Shown: positions 25,554 through 34,580 of the stretch, in pieces
Layout: each line of letters opens with the position of its first letter
Numbering within the stretch: the first letter of the stretch is position 1
NCBI RefSeq assembly: GCF_012689525.1
Contig: NZ_CP051515.1
Location: forward strand, 3,534,001-3,598,000
From: Paraburkholderia aromaticivorans
GTDB lineage: Bacteria; Pseudomonadota; Gammaproteobacteria; Burkholderiales; Burkholderiaceae
Direction of reading: 5' to 3'
DNA length: 64,000 nt
Position numbers and translations under genes: made by a program
The notes under the pieces: generated by a model
Databases searched by the model: none
The model's input: the letters and a program-made list of their open reading frames with translations, nothing else
What the model was told of the DNA's origin: nothing

Positions 25554-27974
25554 TCAATGCGCCGATTGCTCGTCGAGTCCGTAGTGATCGGATAAGGCTT
25601 CGTGCAGCGAGATCGAGAGTTCGTCCATCTCGGTGGTCCAGCGTCCGTTGTCGCTGCATAGTCGCTGCAACCGCCGGCATTGGTCGACGAACCGCGGTTC
25701 CTGCACGACGACGAACGCGCCGCTCGCGCTATGCGCCCAGCCGGCCAACGCCTGTACGTCTTCCTCTTCGACGATCGCAAGCAGTCTCAGCAGATCTTTT
25801 TGCAAGTGCTCTTTGAGCATCGCCGTGTAGCGCGCCTTGTCGTCCGCGCTGAGCGTGCTCGCTGCGTTGGGAGCGGGGGCCATGGCCTCGGCTGACGCTA
25901 CGTTCTCCGGTGCAGCCTGTATCTGTGCCGGGGGCGTTGCCGACGCCACCGCCAGCAACGCGGCTTGCAATTCACTCAGCGACGCCGGCTTGGCCACATG
26001 CCCACTAAAGCCACGCTCGCGCCAGTTGTGCGCTTCCTCGTTTTCGGCCACGGCGCTGAAGGCAAGCACCTGCACGGTCGCATGCAACTTACGCAACGCG
26101 GCCAGCAGCTCGTAACCGTCCATCTCCGGCATGTGGATGTCGGTCAGCACCACTTCGAAACTCGCCTGTTCGAACAACCTCAGCGCGTGCCTACCGTCGT
26201 GGGCAATAGTCGGCGCGCACCCCAACTCGACCAGTTGTTCGGCGATCAGATTCTGGATCAAGGGATTGTCTTCCGCGACGAGGACGGGAAGACCTCGCAG
26301 CTCCGGATGGGTTCCCACCGGATCGGCCATTGTGGGCGCAGGAGTCGGCGGCGCAGCTGCGGACGTGCCCCCGCGCGCCAGTTCGATCGCCGACCGAATT
26401 GCCGACCGGCTGAATTCAGTCACCTCGAGCACGCCGTCGCCGCGCGCCTCGGGATGGTGCGGACCGCCACGCGTGATCCACACGGCGCCGACCCGTTGCA
26501 TCACGCGCAGAGCAGCGACCACCTCGAGATCGTATTCGCCGGTGACGATTAACACGTCTGGCCGGTTCACGCGCAACCACGCCTGCGCGGCGGCCGATGA
26601 GGACACGAGGTGTCCTGCCCAACCCGCGCGCTGGAGCCAGCGGTCCAGAAATTCACCGACTTCCTGCTCCATGGACAGGATGAGCACCGTTCCGCGCTCC
26701 TCACGGACCGTTGCCGGCGCTCGCAAATCGACGGCCGGCTTCGCGAGCGGAATCGATACGCGGAATGCGCTGCCCACGCCGGGCACACTCTCTGCGGCAA
26801 TCTGACCACCCATCAGCTCGCACAAGCGCGCGCAGATCACCAGGCCAAGACCGGTGCCGTCGGCTCCGCGCGAAGCACTCTGCTCCCCTTGCGCAAACGG
26901 TTTGAAGAGCCGCGCCAGCGTTTGCTCGTTCATCCCAGCGCCCGAATCCGAGACCCGGCAAGTCAATATCGCGCGGTCCGGTGAATCGTCCGTCACTTCG
27001 GCGCGAAACGTGATTTTGCCGGTCGAGGTGAACTTGAACGCATTGCTCAGCAAGTTGTTGACGATCTGCGCGATGCGCATGCGATCGCCGAGCAACGTCT
27101 GTTCGAGAGTCGGTGAGAAGAGCGCATAGAAACGGATCGAGCGGTCACCATGCATCGGCGCGTAGGAGAGCGCAATGCTTTCAAAATCGTCGATCAGACA
27201 AAACGGCTCCGTGACCAGCGACATCGCGCCAGCATCGATCTTCGAAAAGTCGAGAATGTCGTTGACAACGCGGCGCAGCGCACCTGCAGCAAGGCCCAAT
27301 GTTGCGAGCCGTTGCGAATGCGCCTCGAGGCCGGGCGTGCGGGCGAAAAGTTCGAGATTGCCGAGCAGCGCGTTCAACGGCGTACGGATTTCGTGGCTCA
27401 TCGCGGCGAAGAAATTCGTACGCGCGCGCATCAGCGCCTCGGACGTTTGCTGTGCATGCCGCAATTGGCGTTCGAGCATGGTCTGCGCGGTGACGTCGAG
27501 AATCGCGCAGAACAGCACGTTCTCGCCAGCGTAACGCGCGGGCGCGTAAATGAATTGCAAAAACCGTGAGGGCGCGCCTCCGTCCTGGTCCGGCGGCAGC
27601 GAGGTTTGCGGCTCGTCTCGCTGCTTCGTTGGCGATTGATGCAAAGACTGAGGCAGCATCTGCGCCGGCCGCGCGGGCGCGACGAAGGCAGCCACCCGCG
27701 CAAACGACATGGCCGACGGCTGATCCGGCGCCTGAACCAGAAATTCGCCGACGATATGCGGCGGGAGCCGGTTGCCATCGGCCTCAATCCCGAGCAACTC
27801 GATCGCAAGCGCGTTGGTGGTCAGGACCGAATAGTCGCTCTGCCGAACAATGCACAAGCCGACCGGCGTCGCGCTAACCAGAATGTGGTTGAGCATTTCG
27901 CTTTGCAGCGCGCGTGAAGTCTCCGTGAACGAATTGCGCAGCAACCGCAGCCCGAAATAGCGGGCCATCAGCAC
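25554..27974 (-). CDS. Hybrid sensor histidine kinase, 3' part (HisKA-HATPase-receivers-Hpt)
   Basis: About 806 residues if read from GTG 27974 (ATG 27968 is also possible). The order is a short PAS-like region, HisKA with ANFFAAMSHEIRTPLN (phosphorylated His), HATPase with NNLLSNAFKF and GTGLGL, a degenerate receiver-like domain, a true receiver (VLVAEDN; acceptor Asp in VVLTDIHMPEMDG) and a C-terminal Hpt domain (WAHSASGAF). It lacks its own sensor and membrane anchor. These are encoded just upstream in another frame (27874-29100), so the pair is one broken RcsC/BvgS-like gene of about 1,200 codons. Confidence 0.85.
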   Translation of the reverse strand: MLMARYFGLRLLRNSFTETSRALQSEMLNHILVSATPVGLCIVRQSDYSVLTTNALAIELLGIEADGNRLPPHIVGEFLVQAPDQPSAMSFARVAAFVAPARPAQMLPQSLHQSPTKQRDEPQTSLPPDQDGGAPSRFLQFIYAPARYAGENVLFCAILDVTAQTMLERQLRHAQQTSEALMRARTNFFAAMSHEIRTPLNALLGNLELFARTPGLEAHSQRLATLGLAAGALRRVVNDILDFSKIDAGAMSLVTEPFCLIDDFESIALSYAPMHGDRSIRFYALFSPTLEQTLLGDRMRIAQIVNNLLSNAFKFTSTGKITFRAEVTDDSPDRAILTCRVSDSGAGMNEQTLARLFKPFAQGEQSASRGADGTGLGLVICARLCELMGGQIAAESVPGVGSAFRVSIPLAKPAVDLRAPATVREERGTVLILSMEQEVGEFLDRWLQRAGWAGHLVSSSAAAQAWLRVNRPDVLIVTGEYDLEVVAALRVMQRVGAVWITRGGPHHPEARGDGVLEVTEFSRSAIRSAIELARGGTSAAAPPTPAPTMADPVGTHPELRGLPVLVAEDNPLIQNLIAEQLVELGCAPTIAHDGRHALRLFEQASFEVVLTDIHMPEMDGYELLAALRKLHATVQVLAFSAVAENEEAHNWRERGFSGHVAKPASLSELQAALLAVASATPPAQIQAAPENVASAEAMAPAPNAASTLSADDKARYTAMLKEHLQKDLLRLLAIVEEEDVQALAGWAHSASGAFVVVQEPRFVDQCRRLQRLCSDNGRWTTEMDELSISLHEALSDHYGLDEQSAH

Positions 27975-29100
27975 AATTTGCCATCAGGATGAGCGCCGTC
28001 AGGCAGCCAATCACCGCCAGTTGCCAGCCGAGTGCGACGGCCAGCGCGCCCCATGGTACGTAGCCGACCAGGAGGCCGAAGCCCATCGCCAGTGGCTCGT
28101 GAAAAATCGCGCCTTCGCGGCCGTAGTGAAAGATCTGGGTGGGCGTAGCGGCCACCGCCTGCTGCACCAGGTTGGCGATCGAGGCGTCGAGCGGCACCGA
28201 CGACACGGCAATGCGGTGGTCCACCGTCATCAGCAGATTCACGCCCTCGTTGTCAGGTGGCGCGATACGCAATGCGAGCGCGTCCAGCGGCAAGCTCGTG
28301 CTGATTAGCACGGTCGGCGTGTCGCCGGCATAGTAGGCGCTCACCGCGGAAATCACCGGACGATTCTGCAGCGGATCACGGTACGGTCCGAGCCAGATAC
28401 ACTCGCCTTTTCGCGGCACGCGCCTGCCGGTTTGCGCCTCGATCCGGCGCTCGAGCGTCTCGCGCAGCACGCTCGCGATCGCCGGTTGCGGCGCAGGCAT
28501 TGCGGCCTGATCGGGACCGCCGGTTTGGCCCACTAGCGGCTGAGTCAGCGAAGGCAGAATCGCTACATAGTCTTCATTCAGCCCAATCAACGTTGCCCGT
28601 TGCCGCAATTCAAAGGCCTGCTGGGTGACGAGTGTCGATTGCGCCGATTCGTAGAGGCGCCCGAGTTTTTCGCCCAATTGCAAGCCCCAAGCGTTGCGCG
28701 TGATTTCGTCGACCACAATGTCGAAATTTGAGTCGACACCGTCTGTCTTGCCGAGCGCTACGCCGGTCTTCAGGATCGCTTGCTGTATGGCATCCGGCGC
28801 GCTCCGCCCGCCGGATGGGCCATAGTAATAACCGAGCGTCAACTCGGCGCGCCGCAGGAACGACTCATCCTGGTGGATGAGCAGAGAGACGTCGGTGGCG
28901 TTCTGTGACGCGAGGGCCCGGCGATAGTCGAGCTGCTTGAGCCCGGCGACGACAATCAGCACCAGCGCGAAGATCACCACGATCAGCATCAGCGAACCGA
29001 TCGTCGCCAGGTAGAGCCGCTGTTGGCGCTTCGCGCTCTGCGCGAGCGTGGCGAAAGCCTGCGCCAACGACTCTTGAGTACGGTCGAGGATCTTCTGCAT
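27874..29100 (-). CDS. Hybrid sensor histidine kinase, 5' part (membrane sensor), frameshifted
   Basis: The frame encodes a first membrane segment (IGSLMLIVVIFALVLIVVAG, about residues 34-53), a periplasmic sensor of about 290 residues, and a second membrane segment (LGWQLAVIGCLTALILMA). It then runs into about 33 unrelated residues and a stop. Its real continuation (RYFGLRLLRNSF...) is in the frame of the next ORF. At the junction the 8-mer GCCATCAG is repeated at 27964-27971 and 27980-27987; removing one 16-base unit restores a single reading frame. The product as it stands would be a membrane sensor with no kinase. Confidence 0.8.
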   Translation of the reverse strand: MQKILDRTQESLAQAFATLAQSAKRQQRLYLATIGSLMLIVVIFALVLIVVAGLKQLDYRRALASQNATDVSLLIHQDESFLRRAELTLGYYYGPSGGRSAPDAIQQAILKTGVALGKTDGVDSNFDIVVDEITRNAWGLQLGEKLGRLYESAQSTLVTQQAFELRQRATLIGLNEDYVAILPSLTQPLVGQTGGPDQAAMPAPQPAIASVLRETLERRIEAQTGRRVPRKGECIWLGPYRDPLQNRPVISAVSAYYAGDTPTVLISTSLPLDALALRIAPPDNEGVNLLMTVDHRIAVSSVPLDASIANLVQQAVAATPTQIFHYGREGAIFHEPLAMGFGLLVGYVPWGALAVALGWQLAVIGCLTALILMANCADGPLFRAAVAAQFVHGDFTRAAKRNAQPHSG

Positions 29101-29403
29101 TAGCTCGCGTAAGTGGCAGATTCTCGCAGGCAGACCGCTGCAAAATCAAGGGACAAGGAGCGTCTGCGGTCCTTGGAGGAGTGCAGTGTAGACCTTTTGA
29201 AGGCATCGCGCGACGCATGCGGCACCATTTCACGCCGCCATCCGCGATGCGCCAAACAGCCCCGTGTTAAAGGCTTAGACCAGGCTGAACCTGAGCGGTT
29301 TACCGGGAAACCGTCAAGACTAGCGGGGTTAATTGCCGATATTCCTTGCAATCAAGTAAGCACCGCGCCGACGCGCGGGTTAGCACCAGCCAGGAAGCCA
29401 TGG

Positions 29404-29660
29404 AATGGCGCCGTCGAAGCGGCGCGCGCGGGCGAAGCAGGCCGTTCGCCGTCGTCGCGGCCGAAGTGCGCATGCTGGCGCAACGCGGCGCGGGGTCGTC
29501 GGGGGAAATCAAATTGGTGGTCAAAGCCAGTGCGAACGAAGTTGCGGCGGGCATCGAACTGGTTGCACGCACAACGTCGCAGATGCGCGTGATCGACGAG
29601 GCGGCGGGCCGCGTGTCGTCGATCATCGTCGACGTGGCGAATGCGAGCAGCGACGCCTGA
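29404..29660 (+). pseudogene. Methyl-accepting chemotaxis protein remnant
   Basis: Bases 29404-29444 encode NGAVEAARAGEAGR and, after a frame change, 29445-29660 encode FAVVAAEVRMLAQRG...GEIKLVV...VDVANASSDA. Together these match the highly conserved signalling hairpin of chemoreceptors (ALNAAVEAARAGE-GRGFAVVA-EVR-LAQRS). About 4 bases seem lost at the junction, and no membrane, HAMP or ligand domain lies upstream. It is a decayed fragment. Confidence 0.85.
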
Positions 29661-30129
29661 GATCAGGCGACGCCGCGCGCCAGCTATGGCAAGCGATGTC
29701 GAGCAGGAAGAAGCTACATTGATCTGATAGATCGGCGTTACTCCCACCTCGACAGTCCAGTATTGACGCAGCACGATGGCACCGTCAGCGCCCAGTTGTT
29801 TGCAAGGGCAGGCTGACCCGAGTAACAACGGCGTTTAGCGGCCCGCCCCCTCCGTGGACGGGCCTATTTTTTTGGGGCTGACTCTGGTGTATGCGCAGTT
29901 GAGGATTGTGGAGGTTCCGCCTTCGATCCTTCGTTGTTGCCAGTGCAGCAGATAAGGTGAACGGTGAGGAAATACGGGAGTGCATCCTCACAAACTCGCC
30001 ACACGACGATCGCCTCGCACAAAGCGATGCGATGCTACGCTAGACAGGCAGCGTTTCCATTCTCGCGCCACATGCTGCCACGATGACACAAGCCCCTTCT
30101 CATGCCGATTCCCGCCACCGGAGGCCGAC
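29661..30129. other. Intergenic region with a terminator-like hairpin
   Basis: No gene is seen between the chemoreceptor remnant and the DinB-like gene. The only clear structure is the hairpin listed at 29840-29873, probably the old terminator of the chemoreceptor gene. Confidence 0.5.
29840..29873 (+). terminator. Rho-independent terminator
   Basis: GGCCCG (29840-29845) pairs with CGGGCC (29859-29864) and is followed by TA and T7. It lies downstream of the chemoreceptor remnant. Confidence 0.75.
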
Positions 30130-30738
30130 GTGATCCCTTCCGACTCGCCTCGCGTCAATCCGCTGTCTTCGCACCTCACCGCCATGGCGCGCAACAACGC
30201 GTGGTCAAACCTGCGCCTCTACCGCGCTTGCCTCACATTGACCGACGAAGCGTTCGCCGAGCGCAGGGTGAGCTTCTTCCCTTCGTTGCAACTCACGTTG
30301 AATCACATCCTTCTGGTGGACCGTTACTACTTCGACGCGCTGATCGGCGGCGGCGCAGGCCTCACCATTTTCGATAACGAACTGCCCTATCAGCGCGCAG
30401 CCGACCTATGGGATGCACAAGCGCGGAGCGATCAGCAACTGCTCGCCTTCTGCGAATCGCTGAGCGACGACGATCTGCCACGCGAAATCGAGATCGACCG
30501 CGGGCCGTCGGTCGGGGTGCAACGCGAGCAGGTCGGCAGCGTACTGCCGCATGTTTTCGTCCATCAGATTCATCATCGCGGGCAAGTTCACGCGATGATG
30601 AGCGGCACGGCGGCCGCCCCACCGCAGCTCGACGAGTTTTTTCTCGCCGCCGACGCACCGCTGCGCGCTTCCGAACTTGGCGATCTCGACACGATGTGCG
30701 AGCCGCGAACCACGTCGCGGTCCGCCCATTTCCCCTAG
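30130..30738 (+). CDS. DinB-family putative metal-dependent protein
   Basis: 202 residues. It is a helical DinB/YfiT-type protein with the three metal-binding His in the usual places: LNHILLVDRYYF in the second helix and FVHQIHHRGQVHAMM in the last helix of the bundle. Members of this family bind zinc or nickel and some are thiol-dependent transferases or hydrolases; the specific role is unknown. The GTG at 30130 has GGAGG 5 nt upstream, which decides this start over a longer frame that begins at 29980. Confidence 0.9.
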   Translation: MIPSDSPRVNPLSSHLTAMARNNAWSNLRLYRACLTLTDEAFAERRVSFFPSLQLTLNHILLVDRYYFDALIGGGAGLTIFDNELPYQRAADLWDAQARSDQQLLAFCESLSDDDLPREIEIDRGPSVGVQREQVGSVLPHVFVHQIHHRGQVHAMMSGTAAAPPQLDEFFLAADAPLRASELGDLDTMCEPRTTSRSAHFP

Positions 30739-31033
30739 CCGGAGAGCGCGTCAACTGCGTGACAGTCATCGAGAAGGATCGCACCGTGACGGGGCACGAA
30801 AAATGCATCCGTCGTTACCGAGAGTCGCGTTAAACTGGTTGTCACGGCAGGACGTCACAATACGCGCTGCCCGGCGGGCCGCGCCAGTCAACGCGCTTGG
30901 CGGCGTAAGGCACGCGGGCAGGCGAATGGGTTAACGCGCGGGCAACCACGTAAAGCGTGACGGCGGCGCGACAGACGCCGCACTACCGTGCCTTTACAAT
31001 GGTTCGATCAACAACGGAACAAGGACAACTTCG

Positions 31034-31285
31034 ATGCGCACTTCCGGGTCTTCCGGGTCAATGGCCCTGCTCGCCGAATACGACGACGCAACGGCGCGCG
31101 AACTTCGCTCGCTGCGCCTCGAATCGACAGAAGACGGCAAAGGCATTCTTTTGATCGAAGTCGATGAGCGCAAGCCAGGCATACATCGCGAAGTGCGCTA
31201 CGAAATCACGCCGGCCGAACTGATTGCCGCAATTCGCGCGCACGGCGCCGAATTGCCGGGCGAACAGCACAATCATCGTCAATGA
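31034..31285 (+). CDS. Small hypothetical protein, 83 aa
   Basis: A soluble, acidic, mixed alpha/beta protein (SLRLESTEDGKGILLIEVDERK...REVRYEITPAELIAAIRAHG). The pattern of alternating hydrophobic strands and a final helix looks like a real small domain. AAGGA lies upstream of ATG 31034, at slightly long spacing. Function unknown. A strong hairpin follows the stop. Confidence 0.75.
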   Translation: MRTSGSSGSMALLAEYDDATARELRSLRLESTEDGKGILLIEVDERKPGIHREVRYEITPAELIAAIRAHGAELPGEQHNHRQ

Positions 31286-31292
31286 AATCCGT

Positions 31293-31328
31293 CACGCGGC
31301 ATTGCACTTTCGGTGCGAATGCCGCGTG
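31293..31328 (+). terminator. Long stem-loop after the small hypothetical gene
   Basis: CACGCGGCATTGCAC (31293-31307) pairs with GTGC and AATGCCGCGTG (31313-31328) with one bulged G. It starts 8 bases after the stop. There is no strong U-tract, so it may be a weak terminator or an mRNA-stabilising structure. Confidence 0.6.
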
Positions 31329-31525
31329 GCGCTTTAGCATCACTGGTCTCTAATTGCTTGCTGAGCCGGCGTCTGCGGACGTCCATCGGGCATTATTTCC
31401 GCTTCAGCACCGCGCGCGACATTCGCACCTTTTTTCGTTTTGTTCAAGTCGCGCTGCTAATGCGTCTTTCAAGTGGCTCAGTGCGCTTGAGATAGCGCTT
31501 TCCATACCCAAGTAAAGGGCATCTT

Positions 31526-31565
31526 TTCAAGGCGTTTGCACGTCTTGAAAATGCGTCCATAATCC
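31526..31565 (+). promoter_or_regulatory. Promoter candidate with inverted repeat over the -35 box
   Basis: TTGCAC (31538-31543) and CATAAT (31560-31565) are 16 bases apart, a good sigma-70 spacing. TTTTCAAG (31526-31533) and CTTGAAAA (31546-31553) form a perfect 8-bp dyad around the -35 box, placed like a repressor site. Probably drives the DedA-rhodanese gene. Confidence 0.55.
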
Positions 31566-31626
31566 TTGCATTCTCCTTTGCAATTCCTACCTGCGCCGCG
31601 CCCGAAAGGGCTGCGGATGTAAGCCG

Positions 31627-32619
31627 ATGCTACATGATCTCGTCGAGCAATATGGGCCGGCGCTCGTGTTCGTGAACGTGCTCGCCGCCTCGATCGGGCT
31701 GCCGGTTCCGGCGATGCCGTCGCTCGTGCTGTTCGGGGCGATGGCTGCCATGCATCCCGGTTCTGTGGGCACGCAGTTGGCGCCGGTGCTCATCCTGTCG
31801 ATATTCGCCACGCTGATCGGCGACAGCGCGTGGTATTTCGCCGGCCGTATGTACGGCGGCAATACGCTGAAAACCATTTGTCGCCTGTCGCTCTCGCGTG
31901 ACACCTGCGTAAAAAAGACCGAGCGTTTTTTTGGCCGTTGGGGTGTGAAAGTGCTGGCGGTGGCCAAGTTCGTGCCGGGACTGTCGATCGTGTCAATCCC
32001 GATGGCGGGCGCCATGGGCACGCGCTACCGCACGTTCCTCACTTACGACAGCATCGGCGCCGCGTTGTGGTCAGGCACCGGCCTGATCATCGGCGCGTTG
32101 TTCGCGAAGCAGATCGACATGCTGTTCGCCCTGGCCGGGCGCCTTGGCCGCACGGCCGCGCTGGTCGCCGTCGGCCTGCTGCTGGCGTATGCCGCGTACC
32201 GCTGGATCCGCCGGCGCCAGTTGATTTCGAAACTCGCAACCGCGCGGATCGACATCGACGAACTGGCGGCGCTCGTGAAGGCCGGCAAAACGCCGGTGCT
32301 GTTCGACATCCGTTCGCAGGAGAAGCGCGCGCTCGATCCATTCGTGATCCCGGGCTCGCAATTCGCCGACGAGCGGCAGCTCGACGAGATCGTCGCGACC
32401 TATCCGCACGATCAGAAGTTGGTGATCTACTGTTCCTGCCCGAATGAGATTTCCGCGGCATGGATGGCCAAGCAATTGAACGAAGCCGGCTTCTCCGACG
32501 TGCTGCCGCTGCGCGGCGGCATGGAAGCCTGGCGTGACTCGGGCAAGCCGGTGGAATCGCTGCCCAACATGCCGCCGCCCGACGTGGCGGTCGACGACGT
32601 CGCGCCGAAGGCCGTGTAG
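31627..32619 (+). CDS. DedA-family membrane protein with C-terminal rhodanese domain
   Basis: 330 residues. Residues 1-205 form a DedA (VTT-domain) membrane protein with the conserved loop FFGRWGVKVLAVAKFVPGLS and several membrane segments; this family is implicated in lipid flipping and membrane homeostasis. Residues about 215-310 form a cytoplasmic rhodanese domain (VLFDIRSQEKR, active-site Cys in VIYCSCPNEISA, LRGGMEAWRDSG). The next gene, 90 bases on, encodes a cNMP-binding FAD oxidoreductase, so a redox or sulfur-linked role is possible. The ribosome site is weak. Confidence 0.92.
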   Translation: MLHDLVEQYGPALVFVNVLAASIGLPVPAMPSLVLFGAMAAMHPGSVGTQLAPVLILSIFATLIGDSAWYFAGRMYGGNTLKTICRLSLSRDTCVKKTERFFGRWGVKVLAVAKFVPGLSIVSIPMAGAMGTRYRTFLTYDSIGAALWSGTGLIIGALFAKQIDMLFALAGRLGRTAALVAVGLLLAYAAYRWIRRRQLISKLATARIDIDELAALVKAGKTPVLFDIRSQEKRALDPFVIPGSQFADERQLDEIVATYPHDQKLVIYCSCPNEISAAWMAKQLNEAGFSDVLPLRGGMEAWRDSGKPVESLPNMPPPDVAVDDVAPKAV

Positions 32620-32709
32620 CGCAAGCAGCGCATCGGGATTCGCGCCTTCGGGCGCCGCGCCGCTTCGCCTCTCGTTCGATCCATCAATGAACACCGAAGG
32701 AGCGGTTCA

Positions 32710-34440
32710 ATGCTTTCGACTCAAGAACCTGAAGTGCAGCAACCGGAAATGCCACAACCAGACGTCGTCGCCGACGCGCCGTTTTCGTCGCTCTCGACAC
32801 GCATGCATCAGATGTTCCCCGCGCTCACCTGCGCCGAAATCGGCCGTCTGCGCAAGTTCGGCGAGATTGGCCACTGGAAGGCCGGTGAGCTGTTGTTCGA
32901 GACCGGCCTCACCGGTCCCGGTATGTTCGTGGTGCTCGAAGGGCGCGTGAAGGTCTATCAGCGCGACGGCATCGGGCGCGAAGTGCTGATCAACGAACAT
33001 GGCGCCGGGCATTTCCTTGCCGAAGTCGGTCAATTGTCGGGACGGCCCGCGCTGGTCAACGGCATGGCGCTCGGTTCGGTGGAAGCGTTGCTGATTCCGC
33101 CAGAGCGGCTGCGTGCGCTGATCGTCGCCGAAGCGGAACTCGGCGAGCGCATCATGCGCGCGCTGATCCTGCGGCGCGTGTCGCTGATCGAAAAGGGCGC
33201 GGGCGGACCGATCCTGATCGGCAACAGCAGCGACGCCCGGCTCGTCATGCTGCAAGGCTTCTTGTCGCGCAATGGCCATCCGCATTCCGTGATCGACGAA
33301 CGCGACGAAGACGCGTTGCGTCTGATCGAGCAATTCGCCGCGCAAAAAGAAGACATGCCGCTGGTGATCTGCCCGGACGGTTCGGTGCTGCGTCATCCGA
33401 GCATGCCGGAACTCGCCACGTGCCTCGGCTTGTTGCCCGATCTCGACGATGCGCATGTCTACGACGTCGCGATCGTCGGCGCCGGCCCGGCCGGGCTCGC
33501 CACCGCCGTGTACGCGGCCTCCGAAGGCCTGTCGGTGATCGTGCTCGACAGCCGCGCGCCGGGCGGCCAGGCTGGCGCGAGCTCGCGGATCGAGAACTAC
33601 CTCGGTTTTCCGACCGGTATCTCCGGCCAGGCGCTGGCGGGCCGCGCGTTCGTGCAGGCGCAGAAATTCGGCGCGCACGTCGCGATTCCGGTCAACGTGA
33701 AGGCGCTGCATTGCGCGGAGCGGCCGCATCGGCTGGAATTGAAGTGCGGCGGGCATATCACGGCGCGCGCGATTGTGATCGCGAGCGGCGCGGTCTACCG
33801 ACGTCCGGCGCTCGAAGGGCTCGACCGTTTCGAAGGGCGCGGCGTCTACTACTGGGCGTCGCCGGTCGAAGCCAAGCTGTGCAAGCGCCAGGAAGTCGTG
33901 CTGGTGGGCGGCGGCAACTCGGCCGGCCAGGCCATCGTCTATCTGGCGACGCATGCGGCCAAGGTCCACGTGCTGATCCGGCGCAGCGGCTTCGAAGCCA
34001 CCATGTCACGCTATCTCATCGACCGGATCCGCTCGCTGCCGAACGTGTTCGTGCATCCGAATTCGGAGATCGGGCGGCTGGATGCCGACGACAGCGGTTT
34101 GTCGTCGGTTGCTCTGAAAAAACCGTTGCCCGACGGCACCGATCATTTCGACACGCGCCATCTGTTCCTTTTCACCGGTGCGGATCCGAATACCGACTGG
34201 CTGCGCACCTGCGGCGTCAAACTCGACGAGAAAGGCTTCGTGCTGACCGGCGCGAACGCCGACGGCGCCTCTGTCTGCGATCTCGCGACGACGGTTGAGG
34301 GCGTGTACGCGATCGGCGATGCCCGCGCCGGCTCGACCAAACGCGTGGCGGCGGCCGTCGGCGAAGGCGCCGCCGTGGTCGCGCAGATTCATGAACTGCT
34401 GGCGGTGTCGGCGGGAGAAGCGGTCGCGCTCGGCGCCTGA
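32710..34440 (+). CDS. cNMP-binding-domain FAD-dependent oxidoreductase (thioredoxin-reductase-like)
   Basis: 576 residues. Residues about 30-150 are a cyclic-nucleotide-binding domain (GPGMFVVLEGRVKVYQRD), then a thioredoxin- or receiver-like linker (160-235), then a thioredoxin-reductase fold with FAD motif VAIVGAGPAGLATAVYAA, the FAD-associated segment SRIENYLGFPTG, NAD motif VVLVGGGNSAGQAIVYLA and C-terminal FAD motif GVYAIGDAR. The CxxC pair of thioredoxin reductase is replaced by YYWASPVEAKLC, so it cannot reduce thioredoxin in the usual way. AAGGAG sits before ATG 32710. No DNA-binding domain is visible. Confidence 0.92.
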   Translation: MLSTQEPEVQQPEMPQPDVVADAPFSSLSTRMHQMFPALTCAEIGRLRKFGEIGHWKAGELLFETGLTGPGMFVVLEGRVKVYQRDGIGREVLINEHGAGHFLAEVGQLSGRPALVNGMALGSVEALLIPPERLRALIVAEAELGERIMRALILRRVSLIEKGAGGPILIGNSSDARLVMLQGFLSRNGHPHSVIDERDEDALRLIEQFAAQKEDMPLVICPDGSVLRHPSMPELATCLGLLPDLDDAHVYDVAIVGAGPAGLATAVYAASEGLSVIVLDSRAPGGQAGASSRIENYLGFPTGISGQALAGRAFVQAQKFGAHVAIPVNVKALHCAERPHRLELKCGGHITARAIVIASGAVYRRPALEGLDRFEGRGVYYWASPVEAKLCKRQEVVLVGGGNSAGQAIVYLATHAAKVHVLIRRSGFEATMSRYLIDRIRSLPNVFVHPNSEIGRLDADDSGLSSVALKKPLPDGTDHFDTRHLFLFTGADPNTDWLRTCGVKLDEKGFVLTGANADGASVCDLATTVEGVYAIGDARAGSTKRVAAAVGEGAAVVAQIHELLAVSAGEAVALGA

Positions 34441-34580
34441 ATGATCTGGACGGTCTGAAATGGCCGCCGGCCTCGCAACCGCCGGCGGGTAACCTGCTGT
34501 TACACACGCCTTCAACTGGTTGCACCTGCTTGTCTTTCTGTCTCGTAATATCGCCGTTAGCCATTCGACAGGAGACAAGC

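Larger units (their letters stand above)
31286..31626. other. Intergenic region before the DedA-rhodanese gene
   Basis: These 341 bases hold a hairpin after the upstream gene and a promoter candidate near the 3' end, both listed separately. No gene is seen. Confidence 0.5.

Noticed and set aside
32707..33969. Minus-strand frame of 420 codons opposite the cNMP-FAD oxidoreductase gene
   Set aside because: Antisense shadow; the plus strand carries complete cNMP, FAD and NAD motifs.
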